Shown here: positions 41,901-52,992 of the stretch, in pieces
Position numbering within the stretch: the stretch's first letter is position 1
Layout: the number at the start of each line of letters is the position of its first letter
Translations under genes and position numbers: made by a program
Assembly: GCA_964017125.1 (NCBI GenBank)
Contig: CAXHKU010000951.1
Location: forward strand, 1 to 64,000
Length of the DNA: 64,000 nt
Direction of reading: 5' to 3'
Origin: Flabesymbios commensalis
Lineage: Eukaryota; Annelida; Polychaeta; Terebellida; Flabelligeridae
Notes under the pieces: generated by a model
The model's database searches: none
Seen by the model: the letters and a program-made list of their open reading frames with translations, nothing else
What the model was told of the DNA's origin: nothing

Positions 41901-43698
41901 GGTTGAGAATTGACGTCTGAATTGACGTCTAAATGAATAACTTTTAATAATACTCAATCAAATTTCACACCAAGCTCATTAATAACTTCTGCAATAATTG
42001 ATCAAACTTCGCCAAATTTACAGGGAAGTTGCCGTAATAACAGCCGATGTTGCCTGCAAAACTACATGGAAAACGGTTGAGAATTGACGTCTGAATTGAC
42101 GTCTAAATTAATAAATTTTAATAATAGTCAATTAAATTTCACACCAAGCTCATTAACAATTTTTGCAGTAATTAATCAAACTTTGCCAAATTTACAGGGA
42201 AGTTGCCGTAATACCAGCCGATGGTGCCTGCAAAACTACATGGAAAACAGTTAAGAATTGACGTCTGAATTGACGTCTAAATGAATAATTTTTAATAATA
42301 CTCAATCAAATTTTACACCAATCTCATTAATAACTTATGCAGTAATTAATCAAACTTCGCCAAATTTACAGGGAAGTTGCCGTAATACCAGCCGATGGTG
42401 CCTGCAAAACTACATCGAAAACGGTTGAGAATTGACGTCTGAATTGACGTCTAAATGAATAACTTTTAATAATGCTTAATCAAATTTCACAACAATCTCT
42501 TTAATAATTTTTGCAGTAATAAATCAAACTTCGCAAAGTTTACATTAATCAAACTTCGCCAAATTTACAGGGAAGTTGCCGTTATAACAGCCGATGTTGC
42601 CTACAAAACTACATGGGAAACGGTTGAGAATTGACGTCTGAATTGACGTCTAAATGAATAACTTTAAAAAAACTCAATCAAATTTCACACCAAGCTCATT
42701 AATAACTTCTGCAATAATTAATCAAACTTCGCCAAATTTACACGGAAGTTGCCGTAGTACCAGCCGATGGTGCCTGCAAAACTACATCGAAAACGGTTGA
42801 GAATTGACGTCTGAATTGACGTCTAAATGAATAACTTTTAATAATACTCAATCAAATTTCACACCAATCTCATTAATAACTTTTGCAGTAATTAATCAAA
42901 CTTCGCCAAATTTACAGGGAAGTTGCCGTAATACCAGCCAATGTTGCTTGCAAAACTACATGGAAAACGGTTGAGAATTGACGTCTGAATTGACGTCTAA
43001 ATGAATAACTTTTAATAATACTCAATCAAATTTCACAGCAATCTCATTAATAACTTTTGCAGTAATTAATCAAACTTCGCCAAATTTACACGGAAGTTGC
43101 CGTAATACCAGCCGATGGTGCCTGCAAAACTACATAGGAAACAGTTTAGAATTGACGTCTGAATTGACCTGTAAATGAATAACTTTTAATAATACTCAAT
43201 CAAATTTTACACCAATCTCATTAATAATTTTTGCAGTAATTATTCAAACTTCGCCAAATTTACAGGGAAGTTGCCGTAATACCAGCCGATGGTGCCTGCA
43301 AAACTACATGGAAAACAGTTGAGAATTGACGTCTAAATTGACGTCTAAATGAATAACTTTTAATAATAGTCAATCAAATTTCACACCAAGCTCATTAACA
43401 ATTTTTGCAGTAATTAATCAAACTTTGCCAAATTTACAGGGAAGTTGCCGTAATAAAAGCCAATGTTGCCTGCAAAACTGCATGGAAAACGGTTGAGAAT
43501 CGACGTCTGAATTGACGTCTAAATTAATAACTTTTAATAATACTCAATCAAATTTCACACCAAGCTCATTAATAACTTCTGCAATAATTAATCAAACTTC
43601 GCCAAATTTACAGGGAAGTTGCCGTAATAACAGCCAATGTTGCCTGCAAAACTACATGGAAAACGGTTGAGAATTGACGTCTGAATTGACGTCTAAAT
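38924..43698 (-). repeat. 2460-bp (14-monomer) tandem duplication
   Basis: 38924-41383 is followed by a copy at 41384-43698, at an offset of 2460 bp. Shared private variants are CGTCTAAAAGAATAAC, AATGCTTAATC, GCCGTTATAACAG, AACTTTAAAAAAACTC and GACCTGTAAATG. A few single-base differences are visible, such as CCGATGCTGCC versus CCGATGTTGCC. Confidence 0.9.
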
Positions 43699-44704
43699 GA
43701 ATAACTTTTAATAATAGTCAATCAAATTTCACACCAAGCTCATTAACAATTTTTGCAGTAATTAATCAAACTTTGCCAAATTTACAGGGAAGTTGCCGTA
43801 ATAAAAGCCAATGTTGCCTGCAAAACTGCATGGAAAACGGTTGAGAATTGACGTCTGAATTGACGTCTAAATGAGTAACTTTTAATAATACTCAATCAAA
43901 TTTCACACCAATCTCATTAATAACTTTTGCAGTAATTAATCACAGTTCGCCAAATTTACAGGGCAGTTGCCGTAATACCAGCCGATGGTGCCTGCAAATT
44001 TACATGGAAAACTGTTGAGAATTGACGTCTGAATTGACGTCTAAATGAATAACTTTTGATAATACTCAATCAAATTTCACACCAATCTCATTAATAACTT
44101 TTGCAGTAATTAATCAAACTTCGCCAAATTTACAGGGAAGTTGCCGTAATAACAGCCAATGTTGCCTGCAAAACTACATGGAAAACGGTTGAGAATCGAC
44201 GTCTGAATTGACGTCTAAATGAATAACTTTTAATAATACTCAATCAAATTTCACACCAAGCTCATTAATAACTTCTGCAATAATTAATCAAACTTCGCCA
44301 AATTTACAGGGAAGTTGCCGTAATAACAGCCAATGTTGCCTGCAAAACTACATGGAAAACGGTTGAGAATTGACGTCTGAATTGACGTCTAAATTAATAA
44401 CTTTTAATAATAGTCAATCAAATTTCACACCAAGCTCATTAATAACTTCTGCAATAATTAATCAAACTTCACCAAATTTACACGGAAGTTGCCGTAATAC
44501 CAGCCGATGGTGCCTGCAAAACTACATGGAAAACAGTTAAGAATTGACGTCTGAATTGACGTCTAAATGAATAACTTTTAATAATACTCAATCAAATTTC
44601 ACACCAATCTCATTAATAACTTTTGCAGTAATTAATCAAACTTCGCCAAATTTACAGGGAAGTTGCCGTAATACCAGCCAATGTTTCCTGCAAAACTACA
44701 TGGG

Positions 44705-47700
44705 AAACGGTTGAGAATTGACGTCTGAATTGACGTCTAAATTAATAACTTTTAATAATAGTCAATCAAATTTCACACCAAGCTCATTAATAACTTCTGC
44801 AATAATTATTCAAACTTCACCAAATTTACACGGAAGTTGCCGTAGTACCAGCCGATGGTGCCTGCAAAACTACATCGAAAACGGTTGCGAATTGACGTCT
44901 GAATTGACGTCTAAATGAATAACTTTTAATAATACTCAATCAAATTTCACACCAATCTCATTAATAACTTTTGCAGTAATTAATCAAACTTCGCCAAATT
45001 TACTGGGAAGTTGCCGTAATACCAGCCAATGTTGCCTGCAAAACTACATGGAAAACGGTTGAGAATTGACGTCTGAATTGACGTCTAAATGAATAACTTT
45101 TAATAATACTCAAACAAATTTCACACCAATCTCATTAATAACTTTTGCAGTAATTAATCAAACTTCGCCAAATTTACAGGGAAGTTGCCGTAATACCAGC
45201 CATGGTGCCTGCAAAACTACATAGGAAACAGTTTAGAATTGACGTCTGAATTGACGTCTAAATGAATAACTTTTAATAATACTCAATCAAATTTTACACC
45301 AATCTCATTAATAATTTTTGCAGTAATTATTCAAACTTCGCCAAATTTACAGGGAAGTTGTCGTAATACCAGCCGATGGTGCCTGCAAAACTACATGGAA
45401 AACAGTTGAGAATTGACGTCTAAATTGACGTCTAAATGAATAACTTTTAATAATTCTCAATCAAATTTTACACCAATCTCATTAATAACTTATGCAGTAA
45501 TTAATCAAACTTCGACAAATTTACAGGGAAGTCGCCGTAATAACAGCCGATGTTGCCTGCAAAACTACATGGAAAACAGTTGAGAATTGACGTCTGAATT
45601 GACGTCTAAATGAATAACTTTTAATAATACTCAATCAAATTTCACAACAATCTCATTAATAACTTTTGCAGTAATTAATCAAACTTCGCCAAATTTACAG
45701 GGAAGTTGCCGTAATACCAGCCGATGGTGCCTGCAAAACTACATAGGAAACAGTTTAGAATTGACGTCTGAATTGACGTCTAAATGAATAACTTTTAATA
45801 ATACTCAATCAAATTTTACACCAATCTCATTAATAATTTTTGCAGTAATTATTCAAACTTCGCCAAATTTACAGGGAAGTTGCCGTAATACCAGCCGATG
45901 GTGCCTGCAAAACTACATGGAAAACAGTTGAGAATTGACGTCTAAATTGACGTCTAAATGAATAACTTTTAATAATACTCAATCAAATTTTACACCAATC
46001 TCATTAATAACTTATGCAGTAATTAATCAAACTTCGACAAATTTACAGGGAAGTCGCCGTAATAACAGCCAATGTTGCCTGCAAAACTACATGGAAAACA
46101 GTTGAGAATTGACGTCTGAATTGACGTCTAAATGAATAACTTTTAATAATAGTCAATCAAATTTCACACCAAGCTCATTAATAATTTTTGCAGTAATTAA
46201 TCAAACTTCGCCAAATTTACAGGGAAGTTGCCGTAATACCAGCCGATGGTGCCTGCAAAACTACATGGAAAACAGTTAAGAATTGACGTCTGAATTGACG
46301 TCTAAATGAATAACTTTCAATAATACTCAATCAAATTTTACAGCAATATCATTAATAACTTATGCAGTAATTAATCAAACTTCGCCAAATTTACAGGGAA
46401 GTTGCCGTAATAAAAGCCAATGTTGCCTGCAAAACTGCATGGAAAACGGTTGAGAATTGACGTCTGAATTGACGTCTAAATGAATAACTTTTAATAATAG
46501 TCAATCAAATTCACACCAAGCTCATTAACAATTTTTGCAGTAATTAATCAAACTTTGCCAAATTTACAGGGAAGTTGCCGCAATACCAGCCGATGGTGCC
46601 TGCAAAACTACATGGAAAACAGTTAAGAATTGACGTCTGAATTGACGTCTAAATGAATAACTTTTAATAATACTCAATCAAATTTCACACCAATCTCATT
46701 AATAACTTTTGCAGTAATTAATCAAACTTCGCCAAATTTACAGGGAAGTTGCCGTAATAACAGCCAATGTTGCCTGCAAAACTACATGGAAAACGGTTGA
46801 GAATCGACGTCTGAATTGACGTCTAAATGAATAACTTTTAATAATACTCAATCAAATTTCACACCAAGCTCATTAATAACTTCTGCAATAATTAATCAAA
46901 CTTCGCCAAATTTACAGGGAAGTTGCCGTAATAACAGCCAATGTTGCCTGCAAAACTACATGGAAAACGGTTGAGAATTGACGTCTGAATTGACGTCTAA
47001 ATTAATAACTTTTAATAATAGTCAATCAAATTTCACACCAAGCTCATTAATAACTTCTGCAATAATTATTCAAACTTCACCAAATTTACACGGAAGTTGC
47101 CGTAGTACCAGCCGATGGTGCCTGCAAAACTACATCGAAAACGGTTGCGAATTGACGTCTGAATTGACGTCTAAATGAATAACTTTTAATAATACTCAAT
47201 CAAATTTCACACCAATCTCATTAATAACTTTTGCAGTAATTAATCAAACTTCGCCAAATTTACTGGGAAGTTGCCGTAATACCAGCCAATGTTGCCTGCA
47301 AAACTACATGGAAAACGGTTGAGAATTGACGTCTGAATTGACGTCTAAATGAATAACTTTTAATAATACTCAAACAAATTTCACACCAATCTCATTAATA
47401 ACTTTTGCAGTAATTAATCAAACTTCGCCAAATTTACAGGGAAGTTGCCGTAATACCAGCCATGGTGCCTGCAAAACTACATAGGAAACAGTTTAGAATT
47501 GACGTCTGAATTGACGTCTAAATGAATAACTTTTAATAATACTCAATCAAATTTTACACCAATCTCATTAATAATTTTTGCAGTAATTATTCAAACTTCG
47601 CCAAATTTACAGGGAAGTTGCCGTAATACCAGCCGATGGTGCCTGCAAAACTACATGGAAAACAGTTGAGAATTGACGTCTAAATTGACGTCTAAATGAA

Positions 47701-49018
47701 TAACTTTTAATAATTCTCAATCAAATTTTACACCAATCTCATTAATAACTTATGCAGTAATTAATCAAACTTCGACAAATTTACAGGGAAGTCGCCGTAA
47801 TAACAGCCGATGTTGCCTGCAAAACTACATGGAAAACAGTTGAGAATTGACGTCTGAATTGACGTCTAAATGAATAACTTTTAATAATACTCAATCAAAT
47901 TTCACAACAATCTCATTAATAACTTTTGCAGTAATTAATCAAACTTCGCCAAATTTACAGGGAAGTTGCCGTAATACCAGCCGATGGTGCCTGCAAAACT
48001 ACATAGGAAACAGTTTAGAATTGACGTCTGAATTGACGTCTAAATGAATAACTTTTAATAATACTCAATCAAATTTTACACCAATCTTATTAATAATTTT
48101 TGCAGTAATTATTCAAACTTCGCCAAATTTACAGGGAAGTTGCCGTAATACCAGCCGATGGTGCCTGCAAAACTACATGGAAAACAGTTGAGAATTGACG
48201 TCTAAATTGACGTCTAAATGAATAACTTTTAATAATACTCAATCAAATTTTACACCAATCTCATTATAACTTATGCAGTAATTAATCAAACTTCGACAAA
48301 TTTACAGGGAAGTCGCCGTAATAACAGCCAATGTTGCCTGCAAAACTACATGGAAAACAGTTGAGAATTGACGTCTGAATTGACGTCTAAATGAATAACT
48401 TTTAATAATAGTCAATCAAATTTCACACCAAGCTCATTAATAATTTTTGCAGTAATTAATCAAACTTCGCCAAATTTACAGGGAAGTTGCCGTAATACCA
48501 GCCGATGGTGCATGCAAAACTACATGGAAAACAGTTAAGAATTGACGTCTGAATTGACGTCTAAATGAATAACTTTCAATAATACTCAATCAAATTTTAC
48601 AGCAATATCATTAATAACTTATGCAGTAATTAATCAAACTTCGCCAAATTTACAGGGAAGTTGCCGTAATAAAAGCCAATGTTGCCTGCAAAACTGCATG
48701 GAAAACGGTTGAGAATTGACGTCTGAATTGACGTCTAAATGAATAACTTTTAATAATAGTCAATCAAATTCACACCAAGCTCATTAACAATTTTTGCAGT
48801 AATTAATCAAACTTTGCCAAATTTACAGGGAAGTTGCCGCAATACCAGCCGATGGTGCCTGCAAAACTACATGGAAAACAGTTAAGAATTGACGTCTGAA
48901 TTGACGTCTAAATGAATAACTTTTAATAATACTCAATCAAATTTCACACCAATCTCATTAATAACTTTTGCAGTAATTAATCAAACTTCGCCAAATTTAC
49001 AGGGAAGTTGCCGTAATA
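44705..49018 (-). repeat. 2260-bp (13-monomer) tandem duplication
   Basis: 44705-46964 is followed by 46965-49018, at an offset of 2260 bp that becomes 2259 after a one-base loss near 48266. Shared variants are GGTTGCGAATTG, TTTACTGGGAAG, ACTCAAACAAATTTC, AGCCATGGTGCC and TAATTCTCAATC (45451/47711). Two 66-codon open frames at 44718 and 46978 are identical because of this duplication and are not genes. Confidence 0.93.
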
Positions 49019-49318
49019 CCAGCCAATATTGCCTGCAAAACTACATGGGAAACGGTTGAGAATTGACGTCTGAATTGACGTCTAAATGAATAACTTTTGA
49101 TAATACTCAATCAAATTTCACACCAATTTCATTAATAACTTTTGCAGTAATTAATCAAACTTCGCCAAATTTACAGGGAAGTTGCCGTAATAACAGCCAA
49201 TGTTGCCTGCAAAACTACATGGAAAACAGTTGAGAATTGACGTCTGAATTGACGTCTAAATGAATAACTTTTTAATAATACTCAATCAAATTTCACACCA
49301 ATCTCATTAATAACTTTT

Positions 49319-51058
49319 GCAGTAATTAATCAAACTTCGCCAAATTTACAGGGAAGCTGCCGTAATACCAGCCATGGTGCCTGCAAAACTACATAGGAAA
49401 CAGTTTAGAATTGACGTCTGAATTGACGTCTAAATGAATAACTTTTAATAATACTCAATCAAATTTTACACCAATCTCATTAATAATTTTTGCAGTAATT
49501 ATTCAAACTTCGCCAAATTTACAGGGAAGTTGCCGTAATACCAGCCGATGGTGCCTGCAAAACTGCATGGAAAACACTTGAGAATTGACGTCTAAATTGA
49601 CGTCTAAATGAATAACTTTTAATAATACTCAATCAAATTTTACACCAATCTCATTAATAACTTATGCAGTAATTAATCAAACTTCGACAAATTTACAGGG
49701 AAGTCGCCGTAATAACAGCCGATGTTGCCTGCAAAACTACATGGAAAAAAGTTGAGAATTGACGTCTGAATTGACGTCTAAATGAATAACTTTTAATAAT
49801 ACTCAATCAAATTTCACACCAATCTCATTAATAACTTTTGCAGTAATTAATCAAACTTCGCCAAATTTACAGGGAAGTTGCCGTAATACCAGCCGATGGT
49901 GCCTGCAAAACTACATAGGAAACAGTTTAGAATTGACGTCTGAATTGACGTCTAAATGAATAACTTTTAATAATACTCAATCAAATTTTACACCAATCTC
50001 ATTAATAATTTTTGCAGTAATTATTCAAACTTCGCCAAATTTACAGGGAAGTTGCCGTAATACCAGCCGATGGTGCCTGCAAAACTACATGGAAAACAGT
50101 TGAGAATTGACGTCTAAATTGACGTCTAAATGAATAACTTTTAATAATACTCAACCAAATTTTACACCAATCTCATTAATAACCTTATGCAGTAATTAAT
50201 CAAACTTCGCCAAATTTACAGGGAAGCTGCCGTAATACCAGCCATGGTGCCTGCAAAACTACATAGGAAACAGTTTAGAATTGACGTCTGAATTGACGTC
50301 TAAATGAATAACTTTTAATAATACTCAATCAAATTTTACACCAATCTCATTAATAATTTTTGCAGTAATTATTCAAACTTCGCCAAATTTACAGGGAAGT
50401 TGCCGTAATACCAGCCGATGGTGCCTGCAAAACTGCATGGAAAACAGTTGAGAATTGACGTCTAAATTGACGTCTAAATGAATAACTTTTAATAATACTC
50501 AATCAAATTTTACACCAATCTCATTAATAACTTATGCAGTAATTAATCAAACTTCGACAAATTTACAGGGAAGTCGCCGTAATAACAGCGATGTTGCCTG
50601 CAAAACTACATGGAAAAAAGTTGAGAATTGACGTCTGAATTGACGTCTAAATGAATAACTTTTAATAATACTCAATCAAATTTCACACCAATCTCATTAA
50701 TAACTTTTGCAGTAATTAATCAAACTTCGCCAAATTTACAGGGAAGTTGCCGTAATACCAGCCGATGGTGCCTGCAAAACTACATAGGAAACAGTTTAGA
50801 ATTGACGTCTGAATTGACGTCTAAATGAATAACTTTTAATAATACTCAATCAAATTTTACACCAATCTCATTAATAATTTTTGCAGTAATTATTCAAACT
50901 TCGCCAAATTTACAGGGAAGTTGCCGTAATACCAGCCGATGGTGCCTGCAAAACTACATGGAAAACAGTTGAGAATTGACGTCTAAATTGACGTCTAAAT
51001 GAATAACTTTTAATAATACTCAACCAAATTTTACACCAATCTCATTAATAACTTATGC
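49319..51058 (-). repeat. 870-bp (5-monomer) tandem duplication
   Basis: 49319-50188 is followed by 50189 to about 51058, at an offset of 870 bp, exactly five monomers, until a one-base loss in the second copy (CAGCGATG for CAGCCGATG). GCCATGGTGC lies at 49371 and 50241, and both copies carry ACTGCATGG and TGGAAAAAAGTTGAG. GCCATGGTGC also marks the neighbouring 2260-bp unit, so the two share ancestry. Confidence 0.9.
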
Positions 51059-51813
51059 AGTAATTAATCAAACTTCGACAAATTTACAGGGAAGTCGCCG
51101 TAATAACAGCCAATGTTGCCTGCAAAACTACATGGAAAACAGTTGAGAATTGACGTCTGAATTGACGTCTAAATGAATAACTTTTAATAATAGTCAATCA
51201 AATTTCACACCAAGCTCATTAATAATTTTTGCAGTAATTAATCAAACTTCGCCAAATTTACAGGGAAGTTGCCGTAATACCAGCCGATGGTGCCTGCAAA
51301 ACTACATGGAAAACAGTTAAGAATTGACGTCTGAATTGACGTCTAAATGAATAACTTTTATTAATACTCAATCAAATTTTACAGCAATATCATTAATAAC
51401 TTATGCAGTAATTAATCAAACTTCGCCAAATTTACAGGGAAGTTGCCGTAATAAAAGCCAATGTTGCCTGCAAAACTGCATGGAAAACGGTTGAGAATTG
51501 ACGTCTGAATTGACGTCTAAATGAATAACTTTTAATAATAGTCAATCAAATTCACACCAAGCTCATTAACAATTTTTGCAGTAATTAATCAAACTTTGCC
51601 AAATTTACAGGGAAGTTGCCGTAATACCAGCCGATGGTGCCTGCAAAACTACATGGAAAACAGTTAAGAATTGACGTCTAAATTGACGTCTAAATGAATA
51701 ACTTTTAATAATACTCAATCAAATTTCACACCAATCTCATTAATAACTTTTGCAGTAATTAATCAAACTTCGCCAAATTTACAGGGAAGTTGCCGTAATA
51801 CCAGCCAATGTTG

Positions 51814-52013
51814 NNNNNNNNNNNNNNNNNNNNNNNNNNNNNNNNNNNNNNNNNNNNNNNNNNNNNNNNNNNNNNNNNNNNNNNNNNNNNNNNNNNNNNN
51901 NNNNNNNNNNNNNNNNNNNNNNNNNNNNNNNNNNNNNNNNNNNNNNNNNNNNNNNNNNNNNNNNNNNNNNNNNNNNNNNNNNNNNNNNNNNNNNNNNNNN
52001 NNNNNNNNNNNNN
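51814..52013. other. Assembly gap, 200 N
   Basis: Exactly 200 N, with satellite on opposite strands either side. The left flank ends ..CAGCCAATGTTG and the right flank starts CAACATTGGCTG.., which are reverse complements of each other, so the gap sits at the centre of an inverted repeat with both arms cut at the same monomer phase. Confidence 0.99.
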
Positions 52014-52310
52014 CAACATTGGCTGTTATTACGGCAGCTTCCCTGTAAATTTGGCGAAGTTTGATTAATTACTGCAAAAGTTATTAATGAGATTGGTGTG
52101 AAATTTGATTGAGTTTTATTAAAAGTTATTCATTTAGACGTCAATTCAGACGTCAATTCTCAACCGTTTCCCATGTAATTCTGTAGGCACCATCGGCTGG
52201 TATTACGGCAACTTCCGTGTAAATTTGGCGAAGTTTGATTAATTATTGCAGAAGTTAATAATGAGCTTGGTGTGAAATTTGATTGAGTATTATTAAAAGT
52301 TATTCATTTA

Positions 52311-52322
52311 GACGTCAATTCT
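52311..52322 (+). repeat. Monomer with a single 12-bp unit (doublet collapsed)
   Basis: Here GACGTCAATTCT runs straight into CAACCG, so one 12-bp unit of the doublet is missing and the monomer is 162 bp. The same shortened form recurs at 55953, exactly 3642 bp downstream, inside a higher-order duplicate, so the loss preceded that duplication. Confidence 0.9.
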
Positions 52323-52820
52323 CAACCGTTTTTGATGTAGTTTTGCAGGCACCATCGGCTGGTATTACGGCAACTTCCGCGTAAATTTGGCGAAGTTCGA
52401 TTAATTATTGCAGAAGTTATTAATGAGCTTGGTGTGAAATTTGATTGAGTATTATTAAAAGTTATTCATTTAGACGTCAATTCAGACGTCAATTCTCAAC
52501 CGTTTTCCATGTAGTTTTGCAGGCAACATTGGCTGTTATTACGTCAACTTCCCTGTAAATTTGGCGAAGTTTGATTAATTACTGCAAAAGTTATTAATGA
52601 GATTGGTGTGAAATTTGATTGAGTATTATTAAAAGTTATTCATTTAGACGTCAATTCAGACGTCAATTCTCAACCGTTTTCGATGTAGTTTTGCAGGCAC
52701 CATCGGCTGGTATTACGGCAAATTCCGCGTAAATTTGGCGAAGTTTGATTAATTATTGCAGAAGTTATTAATGAGCTTGGTGTGAAATTTGATTGAGTAT
52801 TATTAAAAGTTATTCATTTA

Positions 52821-52844
52821 GACGTCAATTCAGACGTCAATTCT
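52821..52844 (+). repeat. 12-bp doublet with two GACGTC palindromes
   Basis: GACGTCAATTCA is followed at once by GACGTCAATTCT. On the opposite strand this reads TGACG-N7-TGACG, two near-matches to the CRE/ATF octamer TGACGTCA with centres 12 bp apart. The doublet is present in nearly every monomer of the window, although in many block 1 copies the second site is GCCGTC. Protein binding is inference from motif resemblance only. Confidence 0.9.
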
Positions 52845-52917
52845 CAACCGTTTTCCATGTAGTTTTGCAGGCAACATTGGCTGTTATTACGGCAACTTCC
52901 CTGTAAATTTGGCGAAG

Positions 52918-52991
52918 TTTGATTAATTACTGCAAAAGTTATTAATGAGATTGGTGTGAAATTTGATTGAGTATTATTAAAAGTTATTCAT
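52918..52991 (+). repeat. Degenerate ~44-bp internal repeat in the AT-rich half
   Basis: TTTGATTAATTACTGC then AAAAGTTATTAAT (52918-52946) is followed 44 bp later by TTTGATTGAGTATTATT then AAAAGTTATTCAT (52962-52991). By eye 23 of 30 aligned positions match with one gap, including an exact 7-mer and an exact 10-mer. Upstream, TTTGGCGAAG and ATTGGTGTGAAA also resemble each other. This suggests the AT-rich half of the monomer grew from an older repeat of 44-46 bp. The similarity is partly helped by low complexity. Confidence 0.6.
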
Positions 52992-52992
52992 T

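Larger units (their letters stand above)
29684..51813 (-). repeat. Satellite array block 2 (same satellite, opposite strand)
   Basis: The same satellite as in block 1, read as its reverse complement throughout: each monomer shows TTGACGTCTGAATTGACG, then CTCAATCAAATTTCACACC, then TTCGCCAAATTTACAGG. The monomer step is 174 bp, with scattered 199-bp copies, for example around 29850, 30580, 34080, 35500, 40070 and 42540. I estimate about 127 monomers. Long near-identical tandem units of 1417, 2460, 2260 and 870 bp dominate. Its 199-bp copies carry TTTGCG, seen in reverse complement as CGCAAAG, where block 1 usually has TTGGCG. The block is therefore not a simple copy of block 1. No gene or transposon is present. 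Confidence 0.97.
52819..52992 (+). repeat. Representative type B monomer (174 bp)
   Basis: A typical 174-bp copy, phased to begin at TAGACGTC. In order it contains the GACGTC doublet, CTCAACCGTTTTCCATGTAG, GCAACATTGGCTGTTATTAC, CTTCCCTG, AAATTTGGCGAAGTTTGATT, TTACTGCAAAAG, GAGATTGG and GAGTATTATT. By hand count it has 58 G+C (33%), 25 C, 33 G and 5 CpG. The first 100 bp are about 42% G+C and the last 74 bp about 22%, so the monomer is compositionally two-part. Type B is marked by CAACATTGG, CCCTG, ACTGCAAAAG and GAGATTGG occurring together. Confidence 0.9.

Noticed and set aside
44718-44918. 66-codon open frame, identical to one at 46978-47178
   Set aside because: It lies wholly within ordinary satellite monomers, starts and ends in the 12-bp doublet, and exists twice only because of the 2260-bp duplication. 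There is no codon bias, recognisable domain or conservation of frame in sister monomers, which have stops at the same sites.
29684-51813. A biological inversion of 22 kb inside the satellite
   Set aside because: Not ruled out, but not called as a feature: both breakpoints coincide with arbitrary 200-N gaps, so contig misorientation explains the data more simply.
51759-52068. Mirror-image open frames across the second gap
   Set aside because: They are made of N plus satellite; their symmetry simply reflects the inverted flanks of the gap.
52900-52925. CENP-B box-like stretch on the minus strand (CTTCGCCAAATTTACAGGG)
   Set aside because: It begins like the box (TTCG, then A at the right distance), but the required CGGG does not follow at the fixed spacing; extra bases intervene. 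I do not call a CENP-B box.
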